Source: Motacilla alba alba (taxonomy: Eukaryota > Chordata > Aves > Passeriformes > Motacillidae). Taken from it: a stretch of DNA of 64,000 nt. The stretch covers positions 33,756,115 through 33,820,114 of the forward strand of contig NC_052018.1 in the NCBI RefSeq assembly GCF_015832195.1, written 5' to 3'. Positions 12,401 to 25,066 of this stretch are shown here, in pieces. The position numbers and the translations under genes are program-made. Every line of letters starts with the position of its first letter. Position 1 is the stretch's first letter. A model generated the notes under the pieces. That model did no database searches, was not told the origin of the DNA, and was given only the letters and a program-made list of their open reading frames with translations.

Positions 12401-14561
12401 CATCTGGATTCAGCCCCAAAAGTCCAAGATTTGCAGGTTGGACATATTTGTGAAATGCCTCTAATCAGAGGGAAGACAGTTCTGTGATTAAGCTGGTAGT
12501 CAGGGACTCACAAATTCCAAATTCTCCCATAGCCTTCTCATTTGATCTCAAACAATTCACTTCAGTCTGTCCTCTGGCTCCACAGTAAACCTGAAAGATT
12601 TTTTTTAACCTGGTTACCTGGTCTTTCAGAGCCCAAGGTCTTCCAGATACTCTTCCAAAGTTTTCCCACTGCAGGTATGTGGTGTCCTTATATACAGGAG
12701 AGTGATTGAGGTTTTCAAGCACTACTGTTCCATAAATATCTAACAGTTGCTGAAACCTAAAAGGTCACACTGAAAGCAGAGCTAAGATGACATAAGTTAA
12801 AGGTCAAGAAGCTTTTCCAGAAAAGTAAATATTCCAGAAGATATAAATCTTGCTTTTTCTTAAGCTAAATATTATCTCTTTCTAGTTTTGAGAGGATTAA
12901 ATGTGGGTTCTAAAAATTTTAAATATTTACAGACAGACTGCCTGAGAAAACAGAGAAATGCGTGTACACAGAAGTCCTTCAAACATTATCCTTCAATAAT
13001 ATCTCTACTAAATTATCATCTGAAAACCTACAAATAAAATCAGGTCTTGGCAATACTGTGTACAAGACTTTGTAACAAGGACATTCTTGTATGTCAAAAG
13101 GGAAGTACTCTGCCTATGTGCTGTTTATCAAGGCCATTCAGAACTTGTGATAATTCCAGCAGAATGTAGCTCTTCTTATCATCTGATTCAAAGAGGTATT
13201 TATTGCAGACTCAGCAGTGTAGAGCCAGGATTTACAGCTGAGCACTGTCATTTTATTCACCAGAGAACAACGGGAGAGACACAAAATCATGTTCAAATAT
13301 TCTAGGCAGTTGCACTTAAAAATAGGAAAGAAATTCCCTGCACATGCTGTGGCTTTCATTGGTTATAAATATTTCTTGTGGTCTGCAAGTTTAAGTGTGA
13401 AGTACAAAAAGGATCTTACATAGAATTTTAAAACCTTTACAAATGAAAGAGGCATGTGTTTCCTCTCCTGCTGGCTTTTCTTATTTAGTTTTTAATCTAT
13501 TTTGCCTTTACCCCTATGAAGATCTCAGATAATTTCCCCTGAAAAGTACTCTTCTCTGAAGGCTGGTGTCAGTATAAATATGAGTAGTCAAATTTTTTAT
13601 TCCTGAGCTTTTCAGTATCACAGTAGCTCAAGGGAGCATCTAGATATATTGCAGCAAAGCTGGATATGGTGTTTCAGCACTTGGAATTATTTATGCCTCA
13701 AATTGCACTTCTCTCTATTAAATCATTTGAGGTGATCCATAAACAACCAAATGTCTAAATCAGATTATTCACTTTCTATGTCTTCCTTAGTGCTGACAAA
13801 GAATTCCACACACAAACCTTGCAGCATTCCCTCATCTCCTTTATAGAAAATGTATCACTGTTCAAAGCCCTAAGCCAAACCCCATTGGGTTTGCAAATTT
13901 AGCCACAACTCAATCAGTTGAGAATCCTTCTGCTCAGAGGCAAAAAAACCCAGGGACTCTGTACTAAAAGGTCAGTAGTGCTGGCTTTGATTTGTGTCCT
14001 CTACAGTTGTACACAAGTGAAGAAGGAAGAAAAAGCTACTGAAGAATGAGAGTGCTGAAAAAAATATGAAACTCCATCAATTCAAATCCATCTTACTTCA
14101 GTTCTGACAGGATGGAACTGTCTACACTAAGGAATTACCTCAATAATTACTCCAATCTTGTCCAAGAAAACTTAAGAATCAAGGGCCTAGAGTTGGAAAC
14201 TTGACTTTTTTTTTTCCCCTCAACATAGTTAGTCTGTGTAAATCTGCATTATTTTCTATAAATCCTCACATATAATGCAAAGGAAACAATCTGTGCTACT
14301 GTATCTCTGACCTTTTTTTTGGTCCTCTTAATGAATCTTAATAAAAAGCAGGTACACCAGAGGAGGAATAGGACCTACTGGGCTCTTCAAGGACTGTAAA
14401 TGCTTCATTTAAGGATTTGTCTTTTCAAGAAAACAGTATCATTGTTCCTTCTGAGCTGTCCTGGTCAAGAACAGGAGGTGGCAGGAAATCATTAGGCAAA
14501 GGATACATATGGGTCAGAGGTGGTATTTTTCAACTATTATTTTAAAATACTTTGAACTATT
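6402..14561. other. Non-coding stretch, no gene seen
   Basis: Unique-looking AT-rich DNA. Open frames are short (up to 127 codons at 11520-11903) and none shows a recognisable domain. A-runs of about 12-14 bases occur near 8745, 9630 and 10870. A polypyrimidine-CAG motif at 8545-8568 resembles a splice acceptor but lies before no convincing exon. Confidence 0.65.
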
Positions 14562-15569
14562 TTGAAAACATTTTGGGGAGCTGAAGTGCAATTGTGTGCA
14601 AGATTCTCTAGGCTGACAGATAGCAGCCTGCTCTCTCCCCCTTCCCATTTAGGCACTGACAACCATCTCCTTAGATCATTACTCAGTCTAGCCTGTTTTC
14701 TATGTCAGCATCAAAAGCCTCCTCTTTGCTCAATTTTCTTCTGTAGAACTTCCTATTATCACATTACTAATACAAGATCACTGACAGCTAAACCTCCCAA
14801 ACACTCCTATGAATACCACTCTCTTATCTGCTTAATCCTGCTATGGAAAATAGTACATTGTGGCCATTTTAATAAGCACCTTTGTGGTCAGACTGTGTCT
14901 TTCAAAAGTTTCATCAAATTATTCATTGGCAATACATCTTATAATAACATTCCTGTATTTTGGAATAGTGTATAGACCTATGGCATTTTGTCAAGATGCT
15001 GCAAATAATTACTATACCAAGCATATGCAATCTATAGGATATGAGGCAAAATTCACTTATTTGTTTACCACGGTTCTTTCTATCACATTTGTTGCTGCAC
15101 CCTCGAAATGGACCATCACTCCCAAGTGTGGAAGAAATCAGTTCAAATCTGTCCCACATTTTCCTTTCTGTCAGTCAGCCAACTGCAAGAAGACTGCAGG
15201 AGAAGGACCAGTCTGCTGCAATACCCCTCAAAGGGCATATTTTTATCACCTTGGTAGACACACCACTGCACAGGGTAATGTACCAATCTCCTCTGAGCAA
15301 CATGAGAGCTGGAGAGTAATGGATAAACACCAGCAAATCCCATGACTCACTTCCCTGAAGAAAAGTGTAAAGAAACCTTTAGAGAAAGCCTAGCCCCGTA
15401 TTTCAGGACTATCATATCTCTTTCAGAAATCAAGATGTATATCTTCCCTACAAGCCTGCAGAAGCGCCTACCCTCACAGATGAGAAACTCCCTGCCCTGC
15501 TGTGCCTGCATGGCTTGTGAAAGGAGCACAGTCTGTGCAGGACTTCATCATTGCCGCATCAAAGGGTGA
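14562..15569. other. Cluster of overlapping open frames, probably non-coding
   Basis: Four + strand frames overlap in about 1 kb: 14562-14975 (137 codons), 14860-15345 (161 codons), 15041-15319 and 15342-15569. Minus-strand frames lie opposite. I recognise no domain in any translation. Length alone is within what chance gives for the window. It could be a decayed pseudogene, but nothing in the sequence requires that. Confidence 0.35.
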
Positions 15570-16192
15570 ATAGACTCTCATACATGCATATTTATATGCT
15601 TCCAATCCTTCAAAACTATTTACATTTCCAAGCCTCAATAGAAGTAATAGTTTTACACTGGCTTTGCATGAACAACAATAATAAACAAATAGTCATTTCT
15701 ATCACTGCGTATTTTAAAATATAACCTAAAGCACATGAACAATGTGCCTGGTTGCACTTTCAGAGATTACTACCAGCATATTTTTTACATTCTTCAAGCA
15801 AGATGTGAAAATCATGTGGAAGCTTTAAAAGCTCATACTGAATTACTTGATTTATATTCTTCCACATACATTAATTTTTAGTACCATGCAAATATTTCTA
15901 TTGGCAGAGTATGCTCTACCCTGGAGAATTTAACTGGATTCACAAATTGTTACAATATCCCTCTGTTAATTTAGTTTGTTCCCAGTAGATATTAATGGAT
16001 GACTATCTCGTAAGAAAAGATTAAAAAACTGTAGTTTGGAAATTAGATTAAGGTCTGTAGCTATTAGGGCATTGAAATACTGAAAAAAACTTCAGATAGG
16101 TTTTTAGTCTGACTACTCCTAGCTACTGATAGACTTATATCTGATTTTATGAAGGGTATTATGCACATGTAATGACACTGGCTGCAAAGCAT

Positions 16193-16240
16193 GGTCTGGA
16201 CCCAATGATCCAAATAGATCCCTTCTGCATCTATGTTCCA
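16193..16240 (+). mobile_element. Possible degraded CR1 3'-tail remnant
   Basis: The stretch reads GGTCTGGACCCAATGATCC, then AAATAGATCCCTTCTGCATCT. It resembles the end of CR1 elements, where GTTGGACTAGATGATC precedes a GGTCCCTTCCAACC motif. Only about 50 bases match and the terminal octamers are not clear, so this is a weak call. Confidence 0.3.
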
Positions 16241-18323
16241 ACAAAAACTGTGGTAAAACTAACAATAACAGAAAAAAAAAAAAAAAACAACCAAGGTTGA
16301 AGGTATCTCTGTCTTTTTTTACTGCATATAAAAACTCTTCACAAATAACTAAACATTCAGAGACAAATATTGTTTGGTTTCAGTGAAAATAAAATTTAAG
16401 GTATTTTATGTAAGAGCAACCCTTTTCTCCAAGCGAGAAATAAACAGACAGTGTTTGCTAAACTTTTTTATTCAACTTAAAAAAGTTTTTGCCCTTTTGG
16501 TTTAGTTTAATTTTTGTGCTTTCTACCAGGACAAGCTCAAAGCAGTCAAGCATATATAAAGGTTAAAACACCCTTGAAAGGGTGCCCTGTTCTTGCTATA
16601 ATGTCCTCCCACAACTCACAAGCCCTGCCTCTTAGCCTCTTTAGCACTAGTTTTAGGATCTCTGCATATTCCTTTTAAGTTTCTGAAGGGCAAAATGAAA
16701 GTGTCAGAGAGGAACCAGGCCATTGAGGACCTTGCAAACAGACAGGTTTTTTTTCAAATATTTATTTTTCTCATCTTGAGGCCTCCAGGTATGTTTGATT
16801 TAAGGCACTGAAAGGGCAACCATTCCAGCGGCTAGAAACTTTTTCACTAAGCAAACAAGCACAAGGATTAGAACATTAGAACCCTAAAAGTGCTCATGTT
16901 GCATCACTCTTGGTGTTAGCTAAAATTTTCCTGCTAACCAGCTCAAATGAGTTTCCAAGTCAGCTGAACAATCTCACAGATATTTTGGTGACATTTTACT
17001 AGTAGCTCTGATACATAAATGGATCTCATTAGAAAGTGGGTGCTGATTTCTAGTGATAACTTTTGTTAGGTTGAGAGACATCTGCAAATATTACCTATTG
17101 ACTTATTTTTGTACAAAACCTGCTCTTCATACACACATGCTTTGTTCAAATAAAAGCTATTGAGACATGTGTATTCAGACCTTGGTTGCAGAATTGTGCA
17201 AGTGTCTTTTTAAAGGCTATATAAAGGTCTTTGCATTTGGTGGGCACATGAAAATGTCCTGAGGGACTGCATGATGTGTTTTAGCAACATCACTCCAAGA
17301 AAAGGCAACAGTAGCCTACAGCCAAAACCCCTTTGAATAATTTATCTGGAAGATCATTGAGAAAAATGAGTGGGAAGCATGTGAAAAAAAATCCCATAAA
17401 AGCTTCCTGTTAAGCGAATGAAAGCATAGCTGTTCAAGGAGCAAAAATTACACTGATGCCCTCCAGGAACATGGAAGACATTTAAAACTATGCTCCACAC
17501 CATCAAAAATGCCTAATATATTCCGGTTTCATTTTGTAAGGAAGAGACATTTCAGAGGTATGGTACACCAAGCTCTCACATAGGAACAGAGGCAGGCGTC
17601 CTTCACTTTTCAGTGATATTAAAGCTCAGGCTCCCCAAAACTGTTGAACCTTCACATATTTAGTTGCCATCTTCGTCCCACAGTCTTTCCAAATTAACTC
17701 CAGCTCTTCGGTGTTTCTGTATTACTGCCAGGGAAGTAGAAAATCTCTGCAGAATCCAACACAGTATAACTCTTTTTCAAAATTCTCTGATATTGTCATC
17801 TAAAGCTGTGAAAAACCTGTTGAAAAATTTAAAGCCTTAAGCACTGACCTGATACATTCCTATCAAGTCAAATTTATGGGCCATTTTTAGAGAAAACACA
17901 CCAACTCCTGGAGAACTTTGGCCATCCAGGAGAATGTCAGACTTAATAGGAACCACAGAAGCCAGTAAAGGAGATATCCAACAGAGATCTGAAAGTCTGA
18001 AAAGATAGCAGTACCTCATTCTGTGGCTGCAGAGAAAGCAGAGTACAGGGCAGCCCAAATTTCTCAGACTCATGCCCAAAGCTGGAGCAGTTCTCTGAAC
18101 CTGAGAGACTTAGTGGCAAACAGTTTGACAAGTCAGCTTTTATTACTATGCCTGATGATGTGCTTTAAGAACATGGCAAACATCTCCACTCTCAAGTCAC
18201 CATCGTCCCAGTGCGACATGGATCTCTTGGTGAGTGTTTCAGAAAGAGCCATTACTTCTGCATTACACTATTATACTTTTTTCCTTTAAATTTCAATATT
18301 TTTAGACTTCCATCATACCACTA

Positions 18324-18407
18324 ATACACACATACACACACATGCATACAAATATGTATCTGCATATATATAAAAAATACATATATCTATATGTATATAT
18401 ATTTTTT
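18324..18407. repeat. Imperfect CA/TA dinucleotide-rich stretch
   Basis: An ACACAC-rich part runs into TATATA and TATGTATATATA segments, so most of the 84 bases alternate purine and pyrimidine. This is a degenerate compound microsatellite that could adopt unwound or left-handed DNA. Confidence 0.65.
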
Positions 18408-19815
18408 CACTAGTGGATCACCATCATGGCCTGCCAAAGAGTGGATCAGGACAAGAACATTAGTGCTGTCACTGCTTGCATGAGTGCTTGAAGTGTCTTT
18501 TAAAATAAGAATCAATTACTTTATGTTTTATTGTTTTGGCGTTTGTTTGGGTTTTCTTTAGGGGAGGAACACTTCAATATTGCACATTTTCTATGCAAAG
18601 TATTGCTCTTCTCGCTCTACCTGAAAAATTTGGCTGCATGCTTAGTATTCCAAAGAAATTCAATTGAATTTTTTGAAGACTGACATCTTGCCCTCTTTTC
18701 CATGCTAAGAAAACAAACAAAAAAAGAGTTTGAAGCATTAAAAATGTAAAAGAAAGATATTTCTTAGGATGGCTAAAAGCAGAGTGGTGTCTGGTCCAGT
18801 AAAACATAGGCTCCAACAATGGAAAACTTTTGCAATATAGTTAAATGTTCTTTAAATTTTAATCTTTTTTGTTTAGGGCAAGCTGAAATGATGCTTTGTC
18901 TCAAGGTTTTGGTTTTTAAAGTAACTGGAAATGATGGTTAGAATTTTCATAGCAAGAGCTGAAGGACCATGAAGATGTGAAAACACCAAATTATGGTTTC
19001 AACATGTCAAGACATTCCCCAAGGAAACTAGATAAGGGTGCACTGAAAATCAAGCACAGATTGTTGGGTGATGAACAGCACAGACCTGTGCTTACTAAAT
19101 AATGTTCTCAGTCATCTCAGTAACATTTGACTTATAAAAAGAAGCAGTGATTTGGTTAAAGCAGATATGCAACAGAAACAACACAGTTGGTGGTCCCAGC
19201 TTTTGCAGACTCTTGCTTTAACACAGTCAAATAGAACAAAAATCTAGTGATTTATTGTTAGAATACATTTCTCTCTCTGGGCTGGATGCCATGAAGTTTA
19301 GGGTCAGGACTCTGTGGGCTGCACTAAACATATCTCGTTCAAACCAACAGGCACATCTTACTCCTAATCTTCGCACACTGTCCATTTGAGTCTCCCTGGC
19401 CCTACTCTACCCATTATTTACTCCAATCCTCCACATATTAAAAAGTAAAAATACTGTCTACCAAAATGTCACTCAGTTTTTTCACCCATGGTCAAATGCA
19501 TAGCTGGCCCTGAAAATCAGAACCATATGAGTGTGAGCAGAAAATATGTCATTACACTCTTGGATTTTTAAAATAATATCTCTAGCTAGTATTTCACATC
19601 ACAAACAGCAATGCCTTAAAATGTTGGGACATACTCTTGCAATGCAAATATTCTCCCTGGGTAAAGGCAATGTAAAACTTGCCTGTAGAGAGAGTGGTGA
19701 GCATGCTGCAGCCCTGCCTGCTGTCCTGAGGTGAGGCAACACGCAGCAGCCTCCTCTTAAAGAGGAAATGCATCCTGGACTGTCACCACAAGGGTCAGAA
19801 AGACAGCTGAGAGAA

Positions 19816-19925
19816 AGAACAAAACAAAACAAAACAAAACAAAACAAAAAAAAAACCAAAAAAACCCAAACAAACCCAAAAGTAAAAAAAAAAAAAAAAA
19901 AAAAAACCAAAAACAAACCAACAAA
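19816..19925. repeat. (AAAAC)n plus A/C-only tract
   Basis: About 110 bases are almost wholly A and C: several AAAAC units, then A-runs broken by CC or CCC, then a run of about 23 A, then AAAAC-type units again. The opposite strand reads as an open frame rich in Phe and Val, which is only a reflection of composition. It could be the enlarged tail of a retroposon, but no retroposon body is recognisable on its 5' side. Confidence 0.85.
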
Positions 19926-22900
19926 CTCTGCCATTAAGGGATAAATTAATAGCCTTGAAAACTAGGCTTCAAAACTCCACCAAACTAGGTCTCCTGAGAT
20001 GGCAGATTAATTCAGCAGTGCCCTCTGAATAATTTTGGTGCCAAGATGAGATAAACCAGTGATCTGCATAGCAAGCAACTATGCATAAACTCTCCTTGCT
20101 GAGCACATCAAAACTACCCAGACTGAAACTCCAGAGTTTTGGCTAGAACTTTCTACTGCTGTATTTGCACTCACTAATTCTTTATATTGATAGAGAGACT
20201 ACAATTATAGCAGAGAGTGAGATGCTAGCCAGGATTCCAGTTACAATCCTTATTTGATAGAAAGTTAATATGATTGCATTCAAATTCTAGCAAAGTTACG
20301 TGGAGAATATTGGCAGCCTCCTGTAAAGCAGGACTGTAGCAAGTGATGTGAATAAGAGGCTCAGGCTCCAAACAGCAAGTCTTTATCCAAATACTTGTAA
20401 TCAATACCTGTATTCTGGTGTTCTTCAGCTACTCTGTCACAGATATCACCTGCTCTATCTTCAAAAATAATTAGCACCATCAATCACATTTGCTTAAAAC
20501 AAAAACAGAGTAAAGGAGCTAGAAGTAGTTTAACAAGTGAAAAAGCTTTTATATGTAAATTATATCAATACATTAGGGTATGTAATTCCAGTACATTATT
20601 CACTGTAGTATCATTATTCCTTAATGTGTGTGAAAGAGCCACAGGAACCCACAAGCATCCTCTTCTCTGTGGTGTTTCTTAGGAGATGTCACATTGAAAT
20701 CCTCTCCTGCACCACAGTGCTCATTAGTTTGAGGAACACTGCAGCCAGAGGGAGTTTTGTGGCTGGTTCTTTAAGAAAAAGGCAACCCACACTGGTGTGG
20801 CTGCAGCTAGCAAGTAAACAGTGTTAACACACAGGGACTGCAAAGTAGCTTAATTCCAGTCTATTCCTGGTACTTTGTTGGTGTGTGGTAGCAGCTAAGA
20901 CTAAATACTTTTCATACCAGTGCTTTCATTAGAGAAAATATGCCACAGCTTAGGAATTCTCAAGGAATATATTAGTTCCAAATTACCAGAGAGAAAACGT
21001 GACTTGTGAGTATAAGGAGCAATGAATGAACATTGCACACAGTCAAAACAGGATAAGATAAGGTAAATGTGGCACCTACAATCAGGTCAAATCAGTCTTA
21101 CTAACAGGCACTACATTTGAACCTTGCACTCTTTTTTTCCTCCAAAGCTCAGCATATTCACAATGGATCATTTTCCAAGGATTCAGTTGTTTTCTTCTCC
21201 TAGCTGGAAAAACTACCAGTAAATGTAGTTTCCTGGACACTATTTGACAAACATTTTCAGCTAGATTTTTGTCTTTAAATATTTGTAGACCTATGGAGTC
21301 ATTACAAATATTTAATTTTTATTCTCTAAATGTTATTGACTAATACAGTAAAACTGGTCAGAAGCACTGTTCTCTCCCCACTCTCCTGGGGAGGTGTTCA
21401 GCCCATTCTGACAGGAGTGATATAATCTGCTACATCCTGAAATTAGTTTTCTGTTAGTAATATTAACAACCTTCACCTTTTCAAAGCAGCTGGTGCAGCA
21501 AGAGCTTGCAAAAAGCAGCCATGACATATTATCATGATGCCAGAAATTATTAAATTAAGAAAATGTAATAGAAAATCCAGAGGGAAAAAACTAGTGGATT
21601 GCTTTGCTTTTTTTCTTATTTATTTATGCAACATTCTTCTCAGCAGCATTTTATTCTATTTTCTCTCTGTTAGAAAAAATATACCAGCACCACAAGTGAA
21701 GCATCTTCTTGAGTAAGAAAAAATTGGTGCATGCAAGACAAGCTTGAGATGTGTAAGAAAACACTACCAAAATCTTGAATTAATTTCAATTAAAGTTATT
21801 TTAGTTTTCATCATTTACTGCGGTGAGTAAAGAAATCATAGTACTAAATCTGAGAATGAAGAAATACAGAAAGTAATAAAAAAAGTTGGTGGCTAAAAAT
21901 CACCAAAATGTAAAATTTGAAACTCCTATGATTTTATATTATTGACTGCACATAAAGTTTTGAGTTCCATTAGAAATAAAACTCCTGGAGTTATGATCAA
22001 ATTTTTAAATATTAGCATCAGTAAATGAAGCTAAAGAAGTATCTGGAGAGTGAATTAGCTTAGGGTTTGACCTCTAGATTTGTACAGCTGGTAACACTTG
22101 AGAGAAGTTTACTCATGTGCAATAAAAATCTTCTAATGAACTGAAATCTGCACTGAAGAAATTCCAAATAATAACCCACTGTTGTTTTAAAATAGGTCCT
22201 CTCTCTAAACAGGATTTTAAGACACTGATCAAAGCACTGTAGACCTGTTAGAGTGTTTGGCACTTTCTCCTCTTGGACATTTCACACTGTAATAGGAGGA
22301 ATATAAGCATGAGAGAAAAAACCTCCCATGTGAGAAGCAATGCACAGCATGGGTGAATCTGTACAACCACGTAGCTTTATAGACTCCAGTCTTGTTTAAA
22401 AAAGAGGAGAAGTATGTATACTCAGCTCAAAAAAAAAAAAAAGAAACATGAGGATCAGGATCTAAATCACATTATGTATTGGCCTATACATATAGAGAAG
22501 TCAAAGATAAATATTTCAATTTGTTTTCTTTGTCTTTCAATTAGGCACTAAATGTCCACTTGGGAGTCTTGGAAAATTTGCTGCAGACAAAGGAAGCAGC
22601 TCCAAAATAAAAATGCAGTCTCCTTTCATGAGAGCTTTCAGTCTTCTCAAACAAATCGCTTTTCTGAGATAATTTGCCAGAAAAGTGTATTGGTTTTAGT
22701 ATTATTCAGACAGAATTCATAGAACATGTTTTATATCTGACATTAAACTAAATTATGATAGAGCATTAAGATTACATTATAACATTTTGGCTCTCTGACA
22801 GCCTAAGGCACCTGTTCTGAATAACAAATCCTCTGGACTCTGAAACTTGCTTTCCCTTAACTTTAATAAATAATCTTTTGAGGGCTTAAAATTCACTGTT

Positions 22901-23379
22901 CCTAAAAAAAAAAAAACCAAAAACCCAAACTTTGTTACCTGCATACTCCTGCAAAACAAGCACGAAACAGATTAAAGTGGAGTGGCTTTATTCAAAGAAA
23001 TAGCTGTAGGAAATCACGAGTTTCCACCTCCCAAAGGTTGAGTGGCTGAAAAGGAAAGATTAATTATCCTTCAAAGGTGCCTGTTTCTAAAAAGGGAGCC
23101 AAGGGTAACTAGCCTATACTTAACATGTAAATATCTGAAGGCAAGTTAGAAACCCTTCTCCTGTGACAGATTTTAACCCTTTGTTGTAACCACCTTTCTA
23201 ATACAGGTTACAGGATTTTATTTAGGACAAATCTGTTGCCTTAAGTTTTAGCTTTCATATTTTTACATTCTGTACTGCCTCAGTGTGTGACTCTGAACTT
23301 CATATAAAGTGTTAGCAAGATCTCTTTACAGTTTAGTTTGACAAAACAATCCTTTTCCAACCCGAGAACCAAGGACAGC
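19926..23379. other. Non-coding stretch, no gene seen
   Basis: No recognisable gene. Short frames only. The part just before the LTR (about 22934-23379) contains TTTATTC, which on the minus strand could be a polyadenylation signal. I could not establish a second LTR there. Confidence 0.55.
22904..22930. repeat. Short A/C-only tract
   Basis: Thirteen A residues, then CC, AAAAA, CCC, AAA, C. It has the same style of A-runs broken by short C-runs as the tracts at 19816, 24394, 25729 and 44958. Confidence 0.75.
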
Positions 23380-23507
23380 TGTTACAGCCTCGAGTCCAAG
23401 AAGTGTAAACAGCAGAAAATTGAGTAGAGCAATCTGGGTGGATGGGAATTCATAACCTGAAGCTGAAATTGAACAATTGACCCCAAATATGTAAATGGAC
23501 CAAAACT

Positions 23508-23514
23508 TATAAAA
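23508..23514 (+). promoter_or_regulatory. LTR TATA box
   Basis: TATAAAA sits 128 bases into the LTR, where the core promoter of a retroviral LTR is expected. By spacing, transcription would start near 23535-23545. Whether it is active cannot be told from sequence. Confidence 0.6.
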
Positions 23515-23598
23515 GTGTCACGTCACCGTGCATCCATCTTGGGCAGAGCCCCAGCCAAGCTCTTGTGCTGCCCAAGGTGTGTCCTTTGAAGGCCTTTT

Positions 23599-23604
23599 AA
23601 TAAA
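23599..23604 (+). terminator. LTR polyadenylation signal
   Basis: AATAAA lies about 90 bases downstream of the LTR TATA box, followed by a T-rich stretch (CTACTTTATTCATC) and a TCTGTT-type downstream element. This is the expected R/U5 arrangement and could polyadenylate any + strand transcript passing through. Confidence 0.6.
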
Positions 23605-24393
23605 TACCTACTTTATTCATCTAACTCTGTCCAGCCTCTGTTCCAGGTTAGCCTCTTTAGGAATCAAGTCAAGCACAAGATACTTCAGTAAGAATGCCCT
23701 TTCTCTGTATTTTTGAAATAGATAAGTAACAAATTTAAAACCTTCCCCAACCTTATACCAAGAAACTTAATAAAAAACTGTACTAAATTGCCCAGAAAAA
23801 GTGTGACATCCTCCAAGACATCAAGTCAAGCAAATATCTCACAGAAACACCGTAAGTTGTTCTAATCCTTGCAGTTTGACGAAATGACCAATAAGACTCC
23901 CTTCCAGCTTACTTTGCATGTTTCCATGGAATAAAAAAATACAGAAATCATTAATTTTGCCAACTTTCCAATGTTCTTCAGACTCAATAGGAACACTGTA
24001 TTTTTGCTAAAGCAGATTTCCTCTAACCATACACAAATCTGTATCAATGTAGATCTCTTTCTACATCTCTGCTCCCACTGAATATGTTCCCAGAAGATTT
24101 ACCTTCACAAGAAATTTTCTGGAGCAGAACCACCCCTGGTTCCATGACATTCACAGTTCCACATTTAGCTAAAGCAGTAGAGACCACACTCTCCTCCTCC
24201 AACAGATATCTTTGTTGCTATTACAGAAAAAGAATGCAGTTGTTCTATTTGTTTTTCCACTGTCTGCCTTGTCAGAAAAAAAAATGAAAGCAAGACTGCC
24301 AATAACAATAACATACCACATTTCCTGTTCTATCTTCTAGAAGGGAGTGTCACTTTCTAAAACTCTGTTGGAAGTGTATTTGTCTAAAGACGG

Positions 24394-24410
24394 AAAAAAA
24401 AACCCCAAAA
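24394..24410. repeat. Short A/C-only tract
   Basis: Nine A, four C, four A. It belongs with the other A/C tracts of the window. Confidence 0.6.
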
Positions 24411-25047
24411 TGTAGGATTTAGGTCCCTTTAAAAGATATATCATACACAATGACTAAGAAGGTCAGAAGTTACGAAGAAGATCTCTGTGACAACTCCCTT
24501 GACCACAGTTGCCTGCTCTTACTAGTATAACACTAAATGTTCACCTTTGACAGATATAGGTGGATGATTTGACACAGGCTCTCCTTGGATTTCTGCCTTC
24601 TGCAATGAGAACTTCTTTCCCTGCTTGGTCTGTACAGATGCAGGGTGACTCCCTCCTCCTCCTCCTGAAGGTTGAGAAGGCATTTTATGGCTCTGTCTCC
24701 AACAGATGTGCTCAAGGATAGTCCAAGGTCTCACTTTAGATATGGTTCCCATACATCTATCAGGTAGCAAAAATGATTACTTGCCCTTTTTTTTTGTTTT
24801 GTTTGGAAGCTAGGGTTTTTCTAGACCATGGGGACATATTAAGTATCCATCTGTTTCTGGTGTGGCCTCTTTTCAAGTGAGGAATCCATCAGATACAAAC
24901 CTTCCTGAAGACATGGCACTTAAGAAGCGGTTTCACAGATTGATACAGACAACAAACTAAGAGCTACCAAAAACAAGCTAATATTTGAATTAAGAAAGCA
25001 TAAACAAAGAACTCTGAGGGTAGATCAAAGGTTTTTCTGGAAGAGTA

Positions 25048-25066
25048 AGCCCTCACAGTGAGGGCT
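25048..25066. repeat. Near-perfect palindrome, 9-bp arms
   Basis: AGCCCTCAC and its exact reverse complement GTGAGGGCT are separated by one base. It is unusually GC-rich for this AT-rich setting. It might be a palindromic protein-binding site or a chance event; nothing beside it helps decide. Confidence 0.8.

Larger units (their letters stand above)
15570..19815. other. Non-coding stretch, no gene seen
   Basis: AT-rich unique DNA with no convincing open frame. It holds a possible CR1 tail remnant (16193-16240) and an alternating purine/pyrimidine stretch (18324-18407), and little else. A short palindrome, AAATTCAATTGAATTT, lies near 18656-18671. Confidence 0.6.
23380..23666 (+). mobile_element. 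Solo LTR of an avian ERVL-like endogenous retrovirus
   Basis: About 287 bases begin with TGTTACAG and end with GGAATCA, so the ends have the TG...CA form of an LTR. The order of parts is right: a U3 with conserved-looking blocks, a TATA box (TATAAAA, 23508-23514), an R region, a polyadenylation signal (AATAAA, 23599-23604) and a U5 with a CTCTGTCCAGCCTCTGTTCCAGG motif that I recognise from avian ERVL-type LTRs. No primer-binding site follows the 3' end, no second copy lies within the window, and no gag or pol remnant is visible, so this is a solo LTR left by recombination. The bases on each side (ACAGC and AGTCA) are not an identical target duplication, so the insertion is old or a boundary is a few bases off. 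Family assignment is from memory. Confidence 0.75.

Noticed and set aside
19599..19934. Minus-strand frame with long Phe/Val-rich stretch
   Set aside because: The stretch is the translation of the A/C tract and poly(A) on the opposite strand.
22934..23379. Second LTR in minus orientation next to the solo LTR
   Set aside because: A TG start and a minus-strand AATAAA are present, but no TATA box or matching far end can be placed.
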